Shown here in pieces: positions 7,819-15,251 of a stretch of DNA of 64,000 bases. Made by a program: the position numbers and the translations under genes. The stretch is from NCBI GenBank assembly GCA_017462565.1, contig JAFTQW010000001.1, positions 61,506 through 125,505 of the forward strand, given 5' to 3'. This DNA comes from Ruminococcus sp. (GTDB lineage Bacteria; Bacillota; Clostridia; Oscillospirales; Ruminococcaceae). The notes below the pieces were generated by a model, which saw nothing but the letters and a program-made list of their open reading frames with translations, did not search any database and was not told the origin of the DNA. The first letter of the stretch is position 1. Each line of letters begins with the position of its first letter.

Positions 7819-8781
7819 TCAAGTAGAAGTAACAGTAAGAACCTTAACAGCATCGGGAGTAATTTTTCTGAAACCGCAGGTAATAGAAACAGTGATCTGA
7901 TCGAGCTGACGGTCGATAAGCTTATCGGTTTCCATAACAAGGTCGGTGCTTGTGATAAATTCAAGAGCAAAATTACGGTCGATACCTATAATTTTTCCGC
8001 TTCCGGCAGCAGAGGTTTTAATAAGTTCCGAACCGAAAGGAAGCATAAGCTTTCCGTCAGCGTCAGCGGAGCATTCTGAAACGGGCTTCATAGCTGCAAT
8101 TTTAGACGCAAGCTCCGGAGAGGTAATAACGGTCGTCATATCAAAGCAGTCGAACTTTCCGTAAAGAGCGGCAAGATCATCGTAAACGAGTGAAGCTGTT
8201 GTGACGGAGGCTGCGTTTGCCGCAAGAACGTCAACAGCCTTTTTAACTACGGAGGAAGCAAGCTTAACGCCGATACTTCTAAGCATAACGCCAAAAACGT
8301 CAAGTCTCTGCTGTCTTACGGCCTCATAGGAAGTATTGATAAGTCTGCCGTATTTTTCAAGAACAGTAGCAGTAGCGCTTTCCTTAACCGTTGCAGTCGG
8401 AAGAGTTTCAGCCTGATCAGAAGTCTCATAATCGGCTGAATCATCGAGAGTACAGCCGAGATACTGTCCGGAAGCGCAGATAGTTTTTGCTGCGCAGATA
8501 GAAGAAAGAACGGTTTCATCAAATCCCTTTCTGATACAGCGTGTTACAAATTCAGGGAAAAGCACCGCTGTTTCAGTTGAAGAGAAGAATTTCTCAACAC
8601 GGTCGCATTCAGAACCGCTGATTCTGATATTGAAACGCTTGAGCTGTCTTTCAAAAGCGTCGAGCTTTTCAAGCGAAGTTCCGCAGTAAGCGGAAGAAGG
8701 GTCAAGCTCCTCAAGAGCAGATGTGAAAGATTTTCCGCTAAGATTATAAAGTCCTTTTTCAAGTTTGATTTCGTTATACAT
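7819..8781 (-). CDS. Major capsid protein (HK97-like)
   Basis: A 320-residue phage capsid protein. The middle (LINTSYEAVRQQRLDVFGVM, then LASSVVKKAVDVLAAN) matches the spine-helix and P-domain style of HK97-fold capsids, and the C-terminal third (GSGKIIGIDRNFALEFI, then QLDQITVSITCGFRKI) fits the E-loop/A-domain end. The N-terminal about 100 residues may be a scaffold-like delta domain. GGAGG lies 8 bases before the ATG. It is 48 bases downstream of the portal gene on the same strand. An encapsulin is unlikely because terminase and portal are next to it. No frameshift. Confidence 0.75.
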   Translation of the reverse strand: MYNEIKLEKGLYNLSGKSFTSALEELDPSSAYCGTSLEKLDAFERQLKRFNIRISGSECDRVEKFFSSTETAVLFPEFVTRCIRKGFDETVLSSICAAKTICASGQYLGCTLDDSADYETSDQAETLPTATVKESATATVLEKYGRLINTSYEAVRQQRLDVFGVMLRSIGVKLASSVVKKAVDVLAANAASVTTASLVYDDLAALYGKFDCFDMTTVITSPELASKIAAMKPVSECSADADGKLMLPFGSELIKTSAAGSGKIIGIDRNFALEFITSTDLVMETDKLIDRQLDQITVSITCGFRKITPDAVKVLTVTST

Positions 8782-8829
8782 AAACGTACCTCCATAAAAT
8801 AATTATAAATTTTGATTATTGTCAGTCAT

Positions 8830-9969
8830 TTATGACTGAAGCGAATTTATCCGCATTTCGATTTCCATAGCCTGAGCATTTTTCAGTCTTGTTTCGGCAA
8901 GCACAGATTCATCCTGTAAATTGATGTTGTCCCATTCAACTCTGCAAAAGGCGTCCGAGCCGATAGAACAGAGAAAAGCGCCGGCGATATCATTTATAAC
9001 AGGAGTAAGCAGACGGCGGAAATACTCCAGCTCGGAAGTAAGAATATCCGCCTGCTGAGACGACATTCTCTCCGTACTGCTCCAGCTGAGACCGAGCAGA
9101 AACGGCGGAATTGAAAGCTTTGCAATAAGCTGTTCCAAAAGCTGACGAACAGGAACGTTGGTATCAAAAAGCTGATTCTCTGCTCCGATAACCTTGATAT
9201 CCACATCACCTACAGCAACGAAGTCCTTAACCTGACCGTAGCGTGCTGAATTCATTCCGTCCGCCCATTCTCTTGCGATCTGCTGCGCCCTTTCACGGGA
9301 ATAAACCATATCTCCCGAATCAGAGGAAGGCTTATATGTGATAGCGTAGCGGACATTTCCGGCACGGTCAAAATTTTGACCGATACACTCGAATATCCGC
9401 ATAAGAATGCTGCTAAGAGCCGGAAGCCCTCTTAAAAGCGAATGACCTCCTATAAGAGAGGCGTAAAGAATCCTCTCGGGATGAGAAACGGTTTTCTCGG
9501 AATTATCGTGATTTTTTACTGTATAAACTCTTGCAAACGGATCTTTTCCGGAAGATATCCTGATTTTAGAGATATCTCCGTTCCACAATCCGGCAATACG
9601 ATTTTGGGAATCGTCAATAACGATCTCTCCGGCAGCGCTGCCATAAGTGAGCATACTGTCGAGAAAATTATCGGCAAAGGTACCGATTGATCTCCCCGTA
9701 AGTCCCACCGGAACAGCTTCAAGGAAACTATCCAGAGCCTCCTGATATCTTTCATCAGAGCAAATAACTCTGAATCCTCCGGTAAGCCGGACTATTTTCA
9801 TAATAGCAGCGTCAAGAACCGGAACGGCACAGCGAAGCCTGTCATAAAGTTCCATTTCAAAAGGCTTGACAGACGGCGGAAGATTCATTTTCCCACCGAA
9901 CTCGCGCTGAGCAGAAGCTATATCCGTAACGAGCTTAGCGCTGATGTTTTTCTTTTTAAAAAGTTTCAT
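8830..9969 (-). CDS. Phage portal protein
   Basis: A 379-residue portal protein. Recognisable are the N-terminal wing with FEMELYDRLRCAVPVLDAAI, the central LIGGHSLLRGLPALSSILMR, and the FLLGLSWSSTERMSSQQAD segment followed by a long helix EYFRRLLTPVINDIAGAFL that forms the clip/crown region in portal families of the Mu gp29/DUF935 type. The portal is the dodecameric DNA gateway that docks terminase. AAAGGAGGAAAA precedes the ATG. The gene is separated from terL by a 162-bp inverted-repeat element. The ORF is intact. Confidence 0.8.
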   Translation of the reverse strand: MKLFKKKNISAKLVTDIASAQREFGGKMNLPPSVKPFEMELYDRLRCAVPVLDAAIMKIVRLTGGFRVICSDERYQEALDSFLEAVPVGLTGRSIGTFADNFLDSMLTYGSAAGEIVIDDSQNRIAGLWNGDISKIRISSGKDPFARVYTVKNHDNSEKTVSHPERILYASLIGGHSLLRGLPALSSILMRIFECIGQNFDRAGNVRYAITYKPSSDSGDMVYSRERAQQIAREWADGMNSARYGQVKDFVAVGDVDIKVIGAENQLFDTNVPVRQLLEQLIAKLSIPPFLLGLSWSSTERMSSQQADILTSELEYFRRLLTPVINDIAGAFLCSIGSDAFCRVEWDNINLQDESVLAETRLKNAQAMEIEMRINSLQS

Positions 9970-10009
9970 TTTTCCTCCTTTTAGAAAGATCTGAACGATG
10001 ATCAGTCAT

Positions 10010-10172
10010 AAGAACCTGTATTCACAGGAGAATTTGCACGTCTTTTCGGCGAATTTTGCCTCTTACTGCGTCAAAGCTCCTTGCAATACGTCAGTATTCC
10101 TGTGGATTTTTCTTGTAATCGGCAAAATTACGTTTGAAAATCCGCACATATTTCCTATGAATACAGGTTCTG
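10010..10172. mobile_element. 162-bp inverted-repeat element (MITE-like), copy M1
   Basis: Terminal inverted repeats AGAACCTGTATTCA (10011-10024) and TGAATACAGGTTCT (10158-10171) bound a non-coding insert with the internal halves GCGAATTTTGCC and GGCAAAATTACG. Length equals the copy at 57747-57908, but the outer part of the repeat differs (TATTCA versus CCACATAGAA) in a compensated way. It lies between terL and the portal gene of the phage cassette, just after the terL stop. Confidence 0.85.
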
Positions 10173-10176
10173 AATT

Positions 10177-11424
10177 TTATCTTGAAATTGAAACGGCGAA
10201 AAAATCGTCAATGCCAGCCGAGGCGATCATGTCTGTCACGAAGTATCGCATATCATCCATAGCGTGATCATTCTCCTTGACCGGAGCGTCCATGCCGGAC
10301 TTTTCGCTCCAGCGGTAAAGCTGAAATTCTCTTAAAATATCACTGCATGATTCATGAAAACGCAGCTTATTCTCTTTAAGAGCCGAACTTACCTGACGTA
10401 TACCCTTGACAACATCGTTATCCGCCTTAACCACTCTGAATTTGCCGTGCCTGCGGATGCACTCAATAAAACTTGCGGCAGAAGGATCAACAATCACCTT
10501 GCTGATTTTCCTGTCGCCTGCAAGCTCCTCCAGAGCGGAATAATGCTCTTCGTCCGTGCGTGAAACTCCCTCTTTTTTTGAGGAGTAATAATACTCCTTA
10601 ATGCGGTGCCAGACGCCGCCTGAAAGTCCCCACAGCCCGAAAGACGATGGATTAACAGTGCCGTAATCACAGGATATAACGAAGCGTTCACACTTTATTT
10701 CGCCGCTGAAAACATGAGTTTCAGCGTTGAACATAGGATACACAACACCCTCGGAAGCCGTCCATTTTCCAAGAACGAACCTATCGTAAAATGCTCCGGA
10801 ATAAAGCCTCTTATAGCGGTTTTTCATAGTTTCTGAAAGGGAAGGGTTATCATCCATAGTGAAATGAAGATAGAGCGCACGCTTCTGCTTTGCCTTTTTG
10901 ATCCACTCATTATAGAACCAATGGGACGGATTATCGGGATTGCAGTTGAACCACATCTTAGAACCGCTGACAGAACATCTCGCAAGGGCCTGTTCGACGA
11001 ACGAACGAGGCATCAGAGCAGCTTCGTCAAAAAACACTCCGGAAAGAGTCATACCCTGAATCAAGGAAGCCGAACCCTCATCCTTTCCTCCGAAGAGATA
11101 AAAGCGGTTTGTATTTCCAAGAAAAGTGATATCAATATAATTCCTGCTGATCTTTTCCAGACAGGTAAAGCTGTATTCCTTTAAAATGGGAATCATAGGA
11201 GTTACAACATTTCTGCGAAGCGAAGTAACGGTTTTTCCGCAAAGAGCGAACGAACTTCCGTTAAAGCTTGCGCAGGCCCAGAAAATAAATCCAATAGACA
11301 TTGAAAGAGTTTTTCCGCTTCTGACAGCGCCGTCGCAGATAATAGCGTCATAATTTCGGTACTTAGGATTTTTCCACCAATTCATAGTGATTTTCTGCTT
11401 TTTTGATAATTTTTCAATCGTCAA
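10177..11424 (-). CDS. terL: Phage terminase large subunit
   Basis: DNA-packaging motor of 415 residues. Walker A is in ICDGAVRSGKTLSM, Walker B in LSGVFFDEAAL, and the RNase-H-like nuclease acids appear in VISCDYGTVNPSS, KVIVDPSAASF and DHAMDDMRYFVTD. The TTG at 11424 (TIEKLSKKQKITMNWW follows) is preferred: AGAGGA lies upstream, the encoded KLSKKQK is typical of terL N-termini, and it overlaps the terS stop by 11 bases. An ATG at 11385 lacks a ribosome site; the open frame further up to 11559 runs inside terS and is rejected. Intact ATPase and nuclease residues are notable in an element lacking most phage genes. Confidence 0.9.
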   Translation of the reverse strand: MTIEKLSKKQKITMNWWKNPKYRNYDAIICDGAVRSGKTLSMSIGFIFWACASFNGSSFALCGKTVTSLRRNVVTPMIPILKEYSFTCLEKISRNYIDITFLGNTNRFYLFGGKDEGSASLIQGMTLSGVFFDEAALMPRSFVEQALARCSVSGSKMWFNCNPDNPSHWFYNEWIKKAKQKRALYLHFTMDDNPSLSETMKNRYKRLYSGAFYDRFVLGKWTASEGVVYPMFNAETHVFSGEIKCERFVISCDYGTVNPSSFGLWGLSGGVWHRIKEYYYSSKKEGVSRTDEEHYSALEELAGDRKISKVIVDPSAASFIECIRRHGKFRVVKADNDVVKGIRQVSSALKENKLRFHESCSDILREFQLYRWSEKSGMDAPVKENDHAMDDMRYFVTDMIASAGIDDFFAVSISR

Positions 11425-11905
11425 CAGCGTCACCGTCCTCTGCGGAAGAAGTAAGAGCCGCCATAAGACCGGCTGCCTTTCCACGATCGGCAAAAGAATT
11501 TTCAAGCTCAAAAAGCTTTTCAAGAGCTTTGAGCCTGTCAAACAGCTTAACCTCAACACCGCCTCCCTTTACACGCTTGATCTCTGAAACGTTAAACAGA
11601 TCGAGCCTTTCGATAACATCCGGCGAGGGAAGCTCATCGGCGAACACAAGATAAACAGCGTCCGAGCAGTTCCCGAATGCAAGGCGTTTCAAACCGGCGG
11701 TAACATTATTGCTGTCCGAGAGCGTTTCCCGAAGCTTAGCGATATTCTTCCTGCATTCTGCCGATTTAAGACAGCTTATTCCCTCGCTGAGAGCATTTTC
11801 CCTGCTGAAACCGGCTTTAACAGCCGCCTCCTCGACATTGCCAAGAGTAACGTAATAACAGCAAAACGCATTGCGTTTAGATTTAAGACCATTTTCACTC
11901 TGCAT
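11414..11905 (-). CDS. terS: Phage terminase small subunit
   Basis: A 163-residue DNA-recognition subunit. The N-terminal helix-turn-helix is visible as CCYYVTLGNVEEAAVKAGFS (typical terS_2 'fc.ey..d.n...AA..aGys'), followed by oligomerisation helices and a C-terminal region ending in an acidic tail. GGAGG lies 9 bases before the ATG. It heads the cassette and overlaps terL. A dyad and a stretch of AT-rich DNA lie upstream (see 11976-11999); no convincing sigma-A promoter is seen. Confidence 0.85.
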   Translation of the reverse strand: MQSENGLKSKRNAFCCYYVTLGNVEEAAVKAGFSRENALSEGISCLKSAECRKNIAKLRETLSDSNNVTAGLKRLAFGNCSDAVYLVFADELPSPDVIERLDLFNVSEIKRVKGGGVEVKLFDRLKALEKLFELENSFADRGKAAGLMAALTSSAEDGDAVDD

Positions 11906-11975
11906 AATAAAAAGACCTCCTTTCAGTCATTGAGCGGAACTGATCACCGTTCATAGGAGGGCTGAAATGAGGCCG

Positions 11976-11999
11976 TATACAACTAAAAACCGTTGTATA
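11976..11999. promoter_or_regulatory. Dyad upstream of terS, candidate operator or hairpin
   Basis: TATACAAC (11976-11983) and GTTGTATA (11992-11999) are perfect complements around 8 bases, 71 bases upstream of the terS start. Possible regulator site for the cassette; no T-run, so not a clear terminator. Confidence 0.45.
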
Positions 12000-12080
12000 A
12001 AGAAAAAAATTATTTTTAATTTGTAAAAATTCACAAATGAGTAACAACCCAGCGCTTTCTCATTAGCAAATTTCAACAAT

Positions 12081-12114
12081 AAAAAAGACCAGCCTGAAAA
12101 ACTGATCTTTTTAT
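12081..12114 (-). terminator. Terminator for azlCD
   Basis: AAAAGACCAG (12083-12092) and CTGATCTTTT (12102-12111) form a hairpin with one mismatch, followed on the minus strand by a T-rich run. It lies beyond the repeat that follows azlD. Confidence 0.55.
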
Positions 12115-12168
12115 TATTTTGAAGGTAATTCTATCCCCTTTATTTTCTGACAATGGCAACATATCTAT

Positions 12169-12285
12169 GGGCAGCGCCCTAACAAATTGACCTACTCACA
12201 AATGAGTAGGTCAATTTGTTAATATCGGGTTTCCAAAGGGGATGTACTCCCCTTTGGCAGGGGTTTGAGGGGACAGCGTCCCCTT
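12169..12285. repeat. D-A-B-C hairpin repeat, copy 2
   Basis: D: GGGC/GCCC (12169-12179). A: 18-bp arms AACAAATTGACCTACTCA (12181-12198) and TGAGTAGGTCAATTTGTT (12203-12220). B: CCAAAGGGG/CCCCTTTGG (12233-12257). C: AGGGGAC/GTCCCCT (12268-12284). The C hairpin overlaps the azlD stop codon. The A arms share no sequence with copies 1 or 3 yet pair perfectly. Confidence 0.88.
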
Positions 12286-12580
12286 AAAAAAGTCCAAAGA
12301 TAAAAGCCGCAGCGGAAGCTGAAAGAGCCACGACAATAAGCGGCAGGTCGAAATAAGCCAGAATAACAGCAACGACCGTACCGGCAACCGAAGTTACAAG
12401 ATTTCCGGTGCTGTAAAAAATAGCAGGAATAGTCATTGCGCTCAAGACGGCGTAAGGGATATAATAAAGAAAGCTTCTGAAAAACCTTGAAGTGATCTTC
12501 TTTCGGAAAAAGGCGAAAGGAATCATTCTTATAAGGTAAGTTACGACAGCCATAACGGCGATATACACTATCAGACTCAC
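12284..12580 (-). CDS. azlD: Branched-chain amino acid exporter small subunit AzlD
   Basis: A 98-residue membrane protein with three to four hydrophobic helices (SLIVYIAVMAVVTYLIRMIP, YYIPYAVLSAMTIPAIFY, TVVAVILAYFDLPLIVVALS). The R-x-x-P-F motif after the first helix (RMIPFAFF) is the AzlD signature. With AzlC it exports branched-chain amino acids or analogues. GTG start overlapping the azlC stop by 4 bases (GTGA), so translation is coupled. Its stop lies inside a repeat hairpin. Confidence 0.88.
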   Translation of the reverse strand: MSLIVYIAVMAVVTYLIRMIPFAFFRKKITSRFFRSFLYYIPYAVLSAMTIPAIFYSTGNLVTSVAGTVVAVILAYFDLPLIVVALSASAAAFIFGLF

Positions 12581-13281
12581 GGAGCGGACTCCTCCTCATC
12601 TTTAACGGGAAAAAGAGCAGCCCCGGCCAGTGAAGCGGCAACCGCACTTATAATTACGGCAAATCCTCCGCTTACCATAGTGAAAACATACTTAAAAAGT
12701 ATGCTTACCGCCGCAGCCGCAATAACGACTGCAAGAACGCTTTTCTGCTTTTTTGAGGGAGGAATTATGATTGCGAGAAACATTCCGTAAAGGACAATGC
12801 CCATAGCGCTGTTTACGGATACCGGAAGAAGCTGTCCCGCCTCTGCGCCAAGAGCCGTACCAGTGACCCAGCCGACAAAAGCGACGAGAATCATTCCATA
12901 CATATAAGCAGGAGTAAGAGGCTGTTTCTGAGCTGAACAAACGGCAAAAATTTCGTCGGTGATACCGTAAGAAGCAGCGAGACGGTGCGGGAGAGTAAAT
13001 TTTCTATCGAGCTTTTGAGAAAGCGAAAGAGCCATAAGAGAATACCTTATATTTATTGTAAGCTGAACGAGAATCATCTCGATAATCGTACCTCCGGCGG
13101 CGATTATATCTACTCCGGCAGCCTGTCCTGCGGAAGTAAGATTTGTCGCCGAAACAGCGGAAGCGGCAAAAACCGATAATCCAGCTTTTGCCGCCATAAT
13201 TCCAAAACCGAATGATACCGAAAGATAACCGAGAGCGATAGGTATTCCGTGATACATACCACGCAGGAAATTCGATTTCAT
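12577..13281 (-). CDS. azlC: Branched-chain amino acid exporter AzlC
   Basis: A 234-residue multi-spanning protein of the AzlC/YgaZ family. It starts MKSNFLRGMYHGIPIALGYL, with the family pattern 'G.....P...gy...g..fG..a...Gls' and LTINIRYSLMALSLSQKL in the middle (the NxRY/L region) and about five to six membrane segments. It pairs with AzlD to export branched-chain amino acids. AGGGAGC precedes the ATG by 8 bases. It begins 14 bases after a lipoprotein gene, so the three probably share the promoter at 14163-14191. Confidence 0.9.
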   Translation of the reverse strand: MKSNFLRGMYHGIPIALGYLSVSFGFGIMAAKAGLSVFAASAVSATNLTSAGQAAGVDIIAAGGTIIEMILVQLTINIRYSLMALSLSQKLDRKFTLPHRLAASYGITDEIFAVCSAQKQPLTPAYMYGMILVAFVGWVTGTALGAEAGQLLPVSVNSAMGIVLYGMFLAIIIPPSKKQKSVLAVVIAAAAVSILFKYVFTMVSGGFAVIISAVAASLAGAALFPVKDEEESAP

Positions 13282-13295
13282 TTAAAAGCTCCCTA

Positions 13296-14117
13296 TCAGC
13301 CGATCGAATCTAAGCAGCTCATGTAATCATCGACCGAGCCGCCCTCAAGACCGGAGGTATAGGCAATAACGAAAATAAAGTTATCGATCTTGCGTCCAAG
13401 ATAAGTCTGAGTCAGCTCAAAACCATAGTCATCATAAGAAGTTAACATATCGTACTTAATATATTCCGTACCGCCGATATCGACAGTTTCCGTTTTATCG
13501 TCTCCTGTAATGGTAACGCCGTTCATCATCTGCGAAGCGCTTTTTAACGCTGAGTCATAATAATCCTCAACAGTGAAGCTGTCCGGATCGGGAACTGTTT
13601 TAGAAATATTTTCATACATGATAATAATAGATTCCTGCGTAGCCGGATTATTTGCAACAGCGTCATAAATTGCAACCTGCTCCATAAGCTCGGCAGTAAA
13701 ATTAGCGTCGGTCATATCCAAACCGACGTTCATAGTTGCGAGAACATCCTCATCGGACATGAATTCCCAGCCGCTCGGAAGAGTGAACTTAACTCCGCTG
13801 TAATCGCTCGTATAAACGTCGCCGTCAACGGTACCTCTCTTGAAATCAGTACCCTTTGCGGCTGTAATAGTTTTTTCCGTTGTAGATTCAGTTTCATCTT
13901 CTTCAGGCTCTGTCTCATCCTCTTCGGGTTTTGTTTCGTCCTCTTCAGGCTCTGTCTTATCCTCATCGGAATCTTCCTTTTCATCCTTTTTGGAATCTTC
14001 TTCGGATTCATAAGAAGAAGAGGATTTTTTGTCGTCATCATCGTCGTCATTGTCACCGCAGGCAGTGAAAGCAGACACGCTCATAAGCATAGCAAGGAGC
14101 AAAGCAATTTTTTTCAT
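13296..14117 (-). CDS. Lipoprotein with acidic EPEEDET repeats
   Basis: A 273-residue lipoprotein. Signal peptide with lipobox SAFTAC (Cys20), then an Asp run, a Ser/Lys/Glu linker and four near-perfect seven-residue repeats of the type EPEEDET/KPEEDET (about residues 56-81), which look like a flexible acidic spacer. The C-terminal about 170 residues (SDYSGVKFTLPSGWEF..., DYYDSALKSASQMMNGV..., FIFVIAYTSGLEG) resemble the 'PsbP/DUF-like' fold of small stress or envelope lipoproteins, a guess from the GWEF and FIFVIAYTS strands. It shares its transcript with azlCD. Function unknown. Confidence 0.75.
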   Translation of the reverse strand: MKKIALLLAMLMSVSAFTACGDNDDDDDDKKSSSSYESEEDSKKDEKEDSDEDKTEPEEDETKPEEDETEPEEDETESTTEKTITAAKGTDFKRGTVDGDVYTSDYSGVKFTLPSGWEFMSDEDVLATMNVGLDMTDANFTAELMEQVAIYDAVANNPATQESIIIMYENISKTVPDPDSFTVEDYYDSALKSASQMMNGVTITGDDKTETVDIGGTEYIKYDMLTSYDDYGFELTQTYLGRKIDNFIFVIAYTSGLEGGSVDDYMSCLDSIG

Positions 14118-14162
14118 AATAAACCTCCGTTAAATAAGTATCAATTTATTGTTAATGAAATA

Positions 14163-14191
14163 ATTATAACACAATAAAAATTATTAGTCAA
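14163..14191 (-). promoter_or_regulatory. Promoter of lipoprotein-azlCD operon
   Basis: On the minus strand TTGACT (14186-14191), 17 bases, TATAAT (14163-14168), with TGT before the -10. Good match to a sigma-A promoter. Confidence 0.75.
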
Positions 14192-14227
14192 TAGAAAATG
14201 GCGGATTTTTCACAAATCCACCTATCA

Positions 14228-15184
14228 TTAAACATTCCCAATGGCAACAGAAATAATCTCTGAAATCAAAACAGGATACTTTGTTAGCAAATTATAAATC
14301 TTATCATCAAATTGTATGGTTATACCATCACGATGAGGCGTAAGTCCCGTTAGCTTTGACAAATGCTTATCAAAGCCATATTTTGTCGAAACCAGTATGA
14401 GTCGGTCGCTGGTCACATAAAACATAGCCGGAGTATTCTCAACCGTATCAGCCCGTACAACCTGATTCTGGCTCTGCCCGAATCTTGCATAACCACTTTT
14501 TGAAATTTTCGAACTCATTCCATACGAATTTCTCACACTGCCAACAACAACATTTTTAGTTTTGGTGACTTCAACCTTACCGCAATAATGACAAATTTCT
14601 CCCTTTTTCAGTACAATATTATTACCTTTCACATTCGGAAGAGTTTTATTGACACCATCCTGAATAACTCCACGGGAAATATCGAATAACAAAAAATTTC
14701 TCTCAACCTTTTGAATAACAGAAAGTCTTTTCCTGTCATGATGACTGAGGGGAACTTCGGTTTCACATATTTTAGATTTAGGTTCAATAATTTCTTTTTC
14801 AGCAGCGTTTTCGGAAGGATCCATCTCTGTATCCTCTTTCTTATTTTCCTCAGGTATATTCTCTTTATGCTTATACATCCCTGCCTTCATATAACTCAAA
14901 TCTAAAAATTCACAGTATTTTTTCAATTCATGTATAAGATTCCTGCCATTTTCCAAATCATTCTCTTTAAAAATATCTATAATACTATCTGAACGATTGG
15001 GCAATGAAAATATGATCGTTAACATCTTGTTTTTAAAAATATCCGAATTTTCTCTTGTATGCAAAATTATAACCTTATTCACTAAATCATTGTAGATAAT
15101 TTTCTTCTTTCTAATAATCGTCAATTTATCGTCTTCAAGAAGATAAGTAATGTGGCTTTTATTATTTACGACTTCATATCTCAA
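14228..15184 (-). CDS. Unknown protein with two PH-like strands regions
   Basis: A 318-residue soluble protein that I do not recognise. Residues 1-95 and about 215-310 both look like beta-rich PH-like domains; the second has CHYCGKVEVTKTK, then TPAMFYVTSDRLILVSTKYGF and GITIQFDDKIYNLL, the layout of bacterial PH domains that follow a CxxC turn. Between them is an acidic, low-complexity linker (about 105-140). TTG start with AGGAGG eight bases upstream. The gene stands alone between the lipoprotein and cellobiose phosphorylase. Base composition is more AT-rich than the neighbours. Function not assigned. Confidence 0.7.
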   Translation of the reverse strand: MRYEVVNNKSHITYLLEDDKLTIIRKKKIIYNDLVNKVIILHTRENSDIFKNKMLTIIFSLPNRSDSIIDIFKENDLENGRNLIHELKKYCEFLDLSYMKAGMYKHKENIPEENKKEDTEMDPSENAAEKEIIEPKSKICETEVPLSHHDRKRLSVIQKVERNFLLFDISRGVIQDGVNKTLPNVKGNNIVLKKGEICHYCGKVEVTKTKNVVVGSVRNSYGMSSKISKSGYARFGQSQNQVVRADTVENTPAMFYVTSDRLILVSTKYGFDKHLSKLTGLTPHRDGITIQFDDKIYNLLTKYPVLISEIISVAIGNV

Positions 15185-15205
15185 CGTACTTCCCTCCTAA
15201 AAATT

Positions 15206-15240
15206 ATGGAGAATGACATAAAATCATTCTCCATAAAGTT
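15206..15240 (-). terminator. Terminator after cellobiose phosphorylase
   Basis: TATGGAGAATGA (15206-15217) pairs with TCATTCTCCATA (15224-15235). It lies just past the phosphorylase stop, with A/T tracts on both sides. Confidence 0.75.
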
Positions 15241-15251
15241 ATTTTTCAATA

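Noticed and set aside
7819-8781. Encapsulin nanocompartment
   Set aside because: HK97-like fold could suggest it, but terminase and portal next to it and no cargo gene make a phage capsid more likely.
10177-11559. terL extended to 460 codons
   Set aside because: The extra N-terminus is inside terS in another frame and is not terminase-like; the TTG at 11424 gives a usual terL start.
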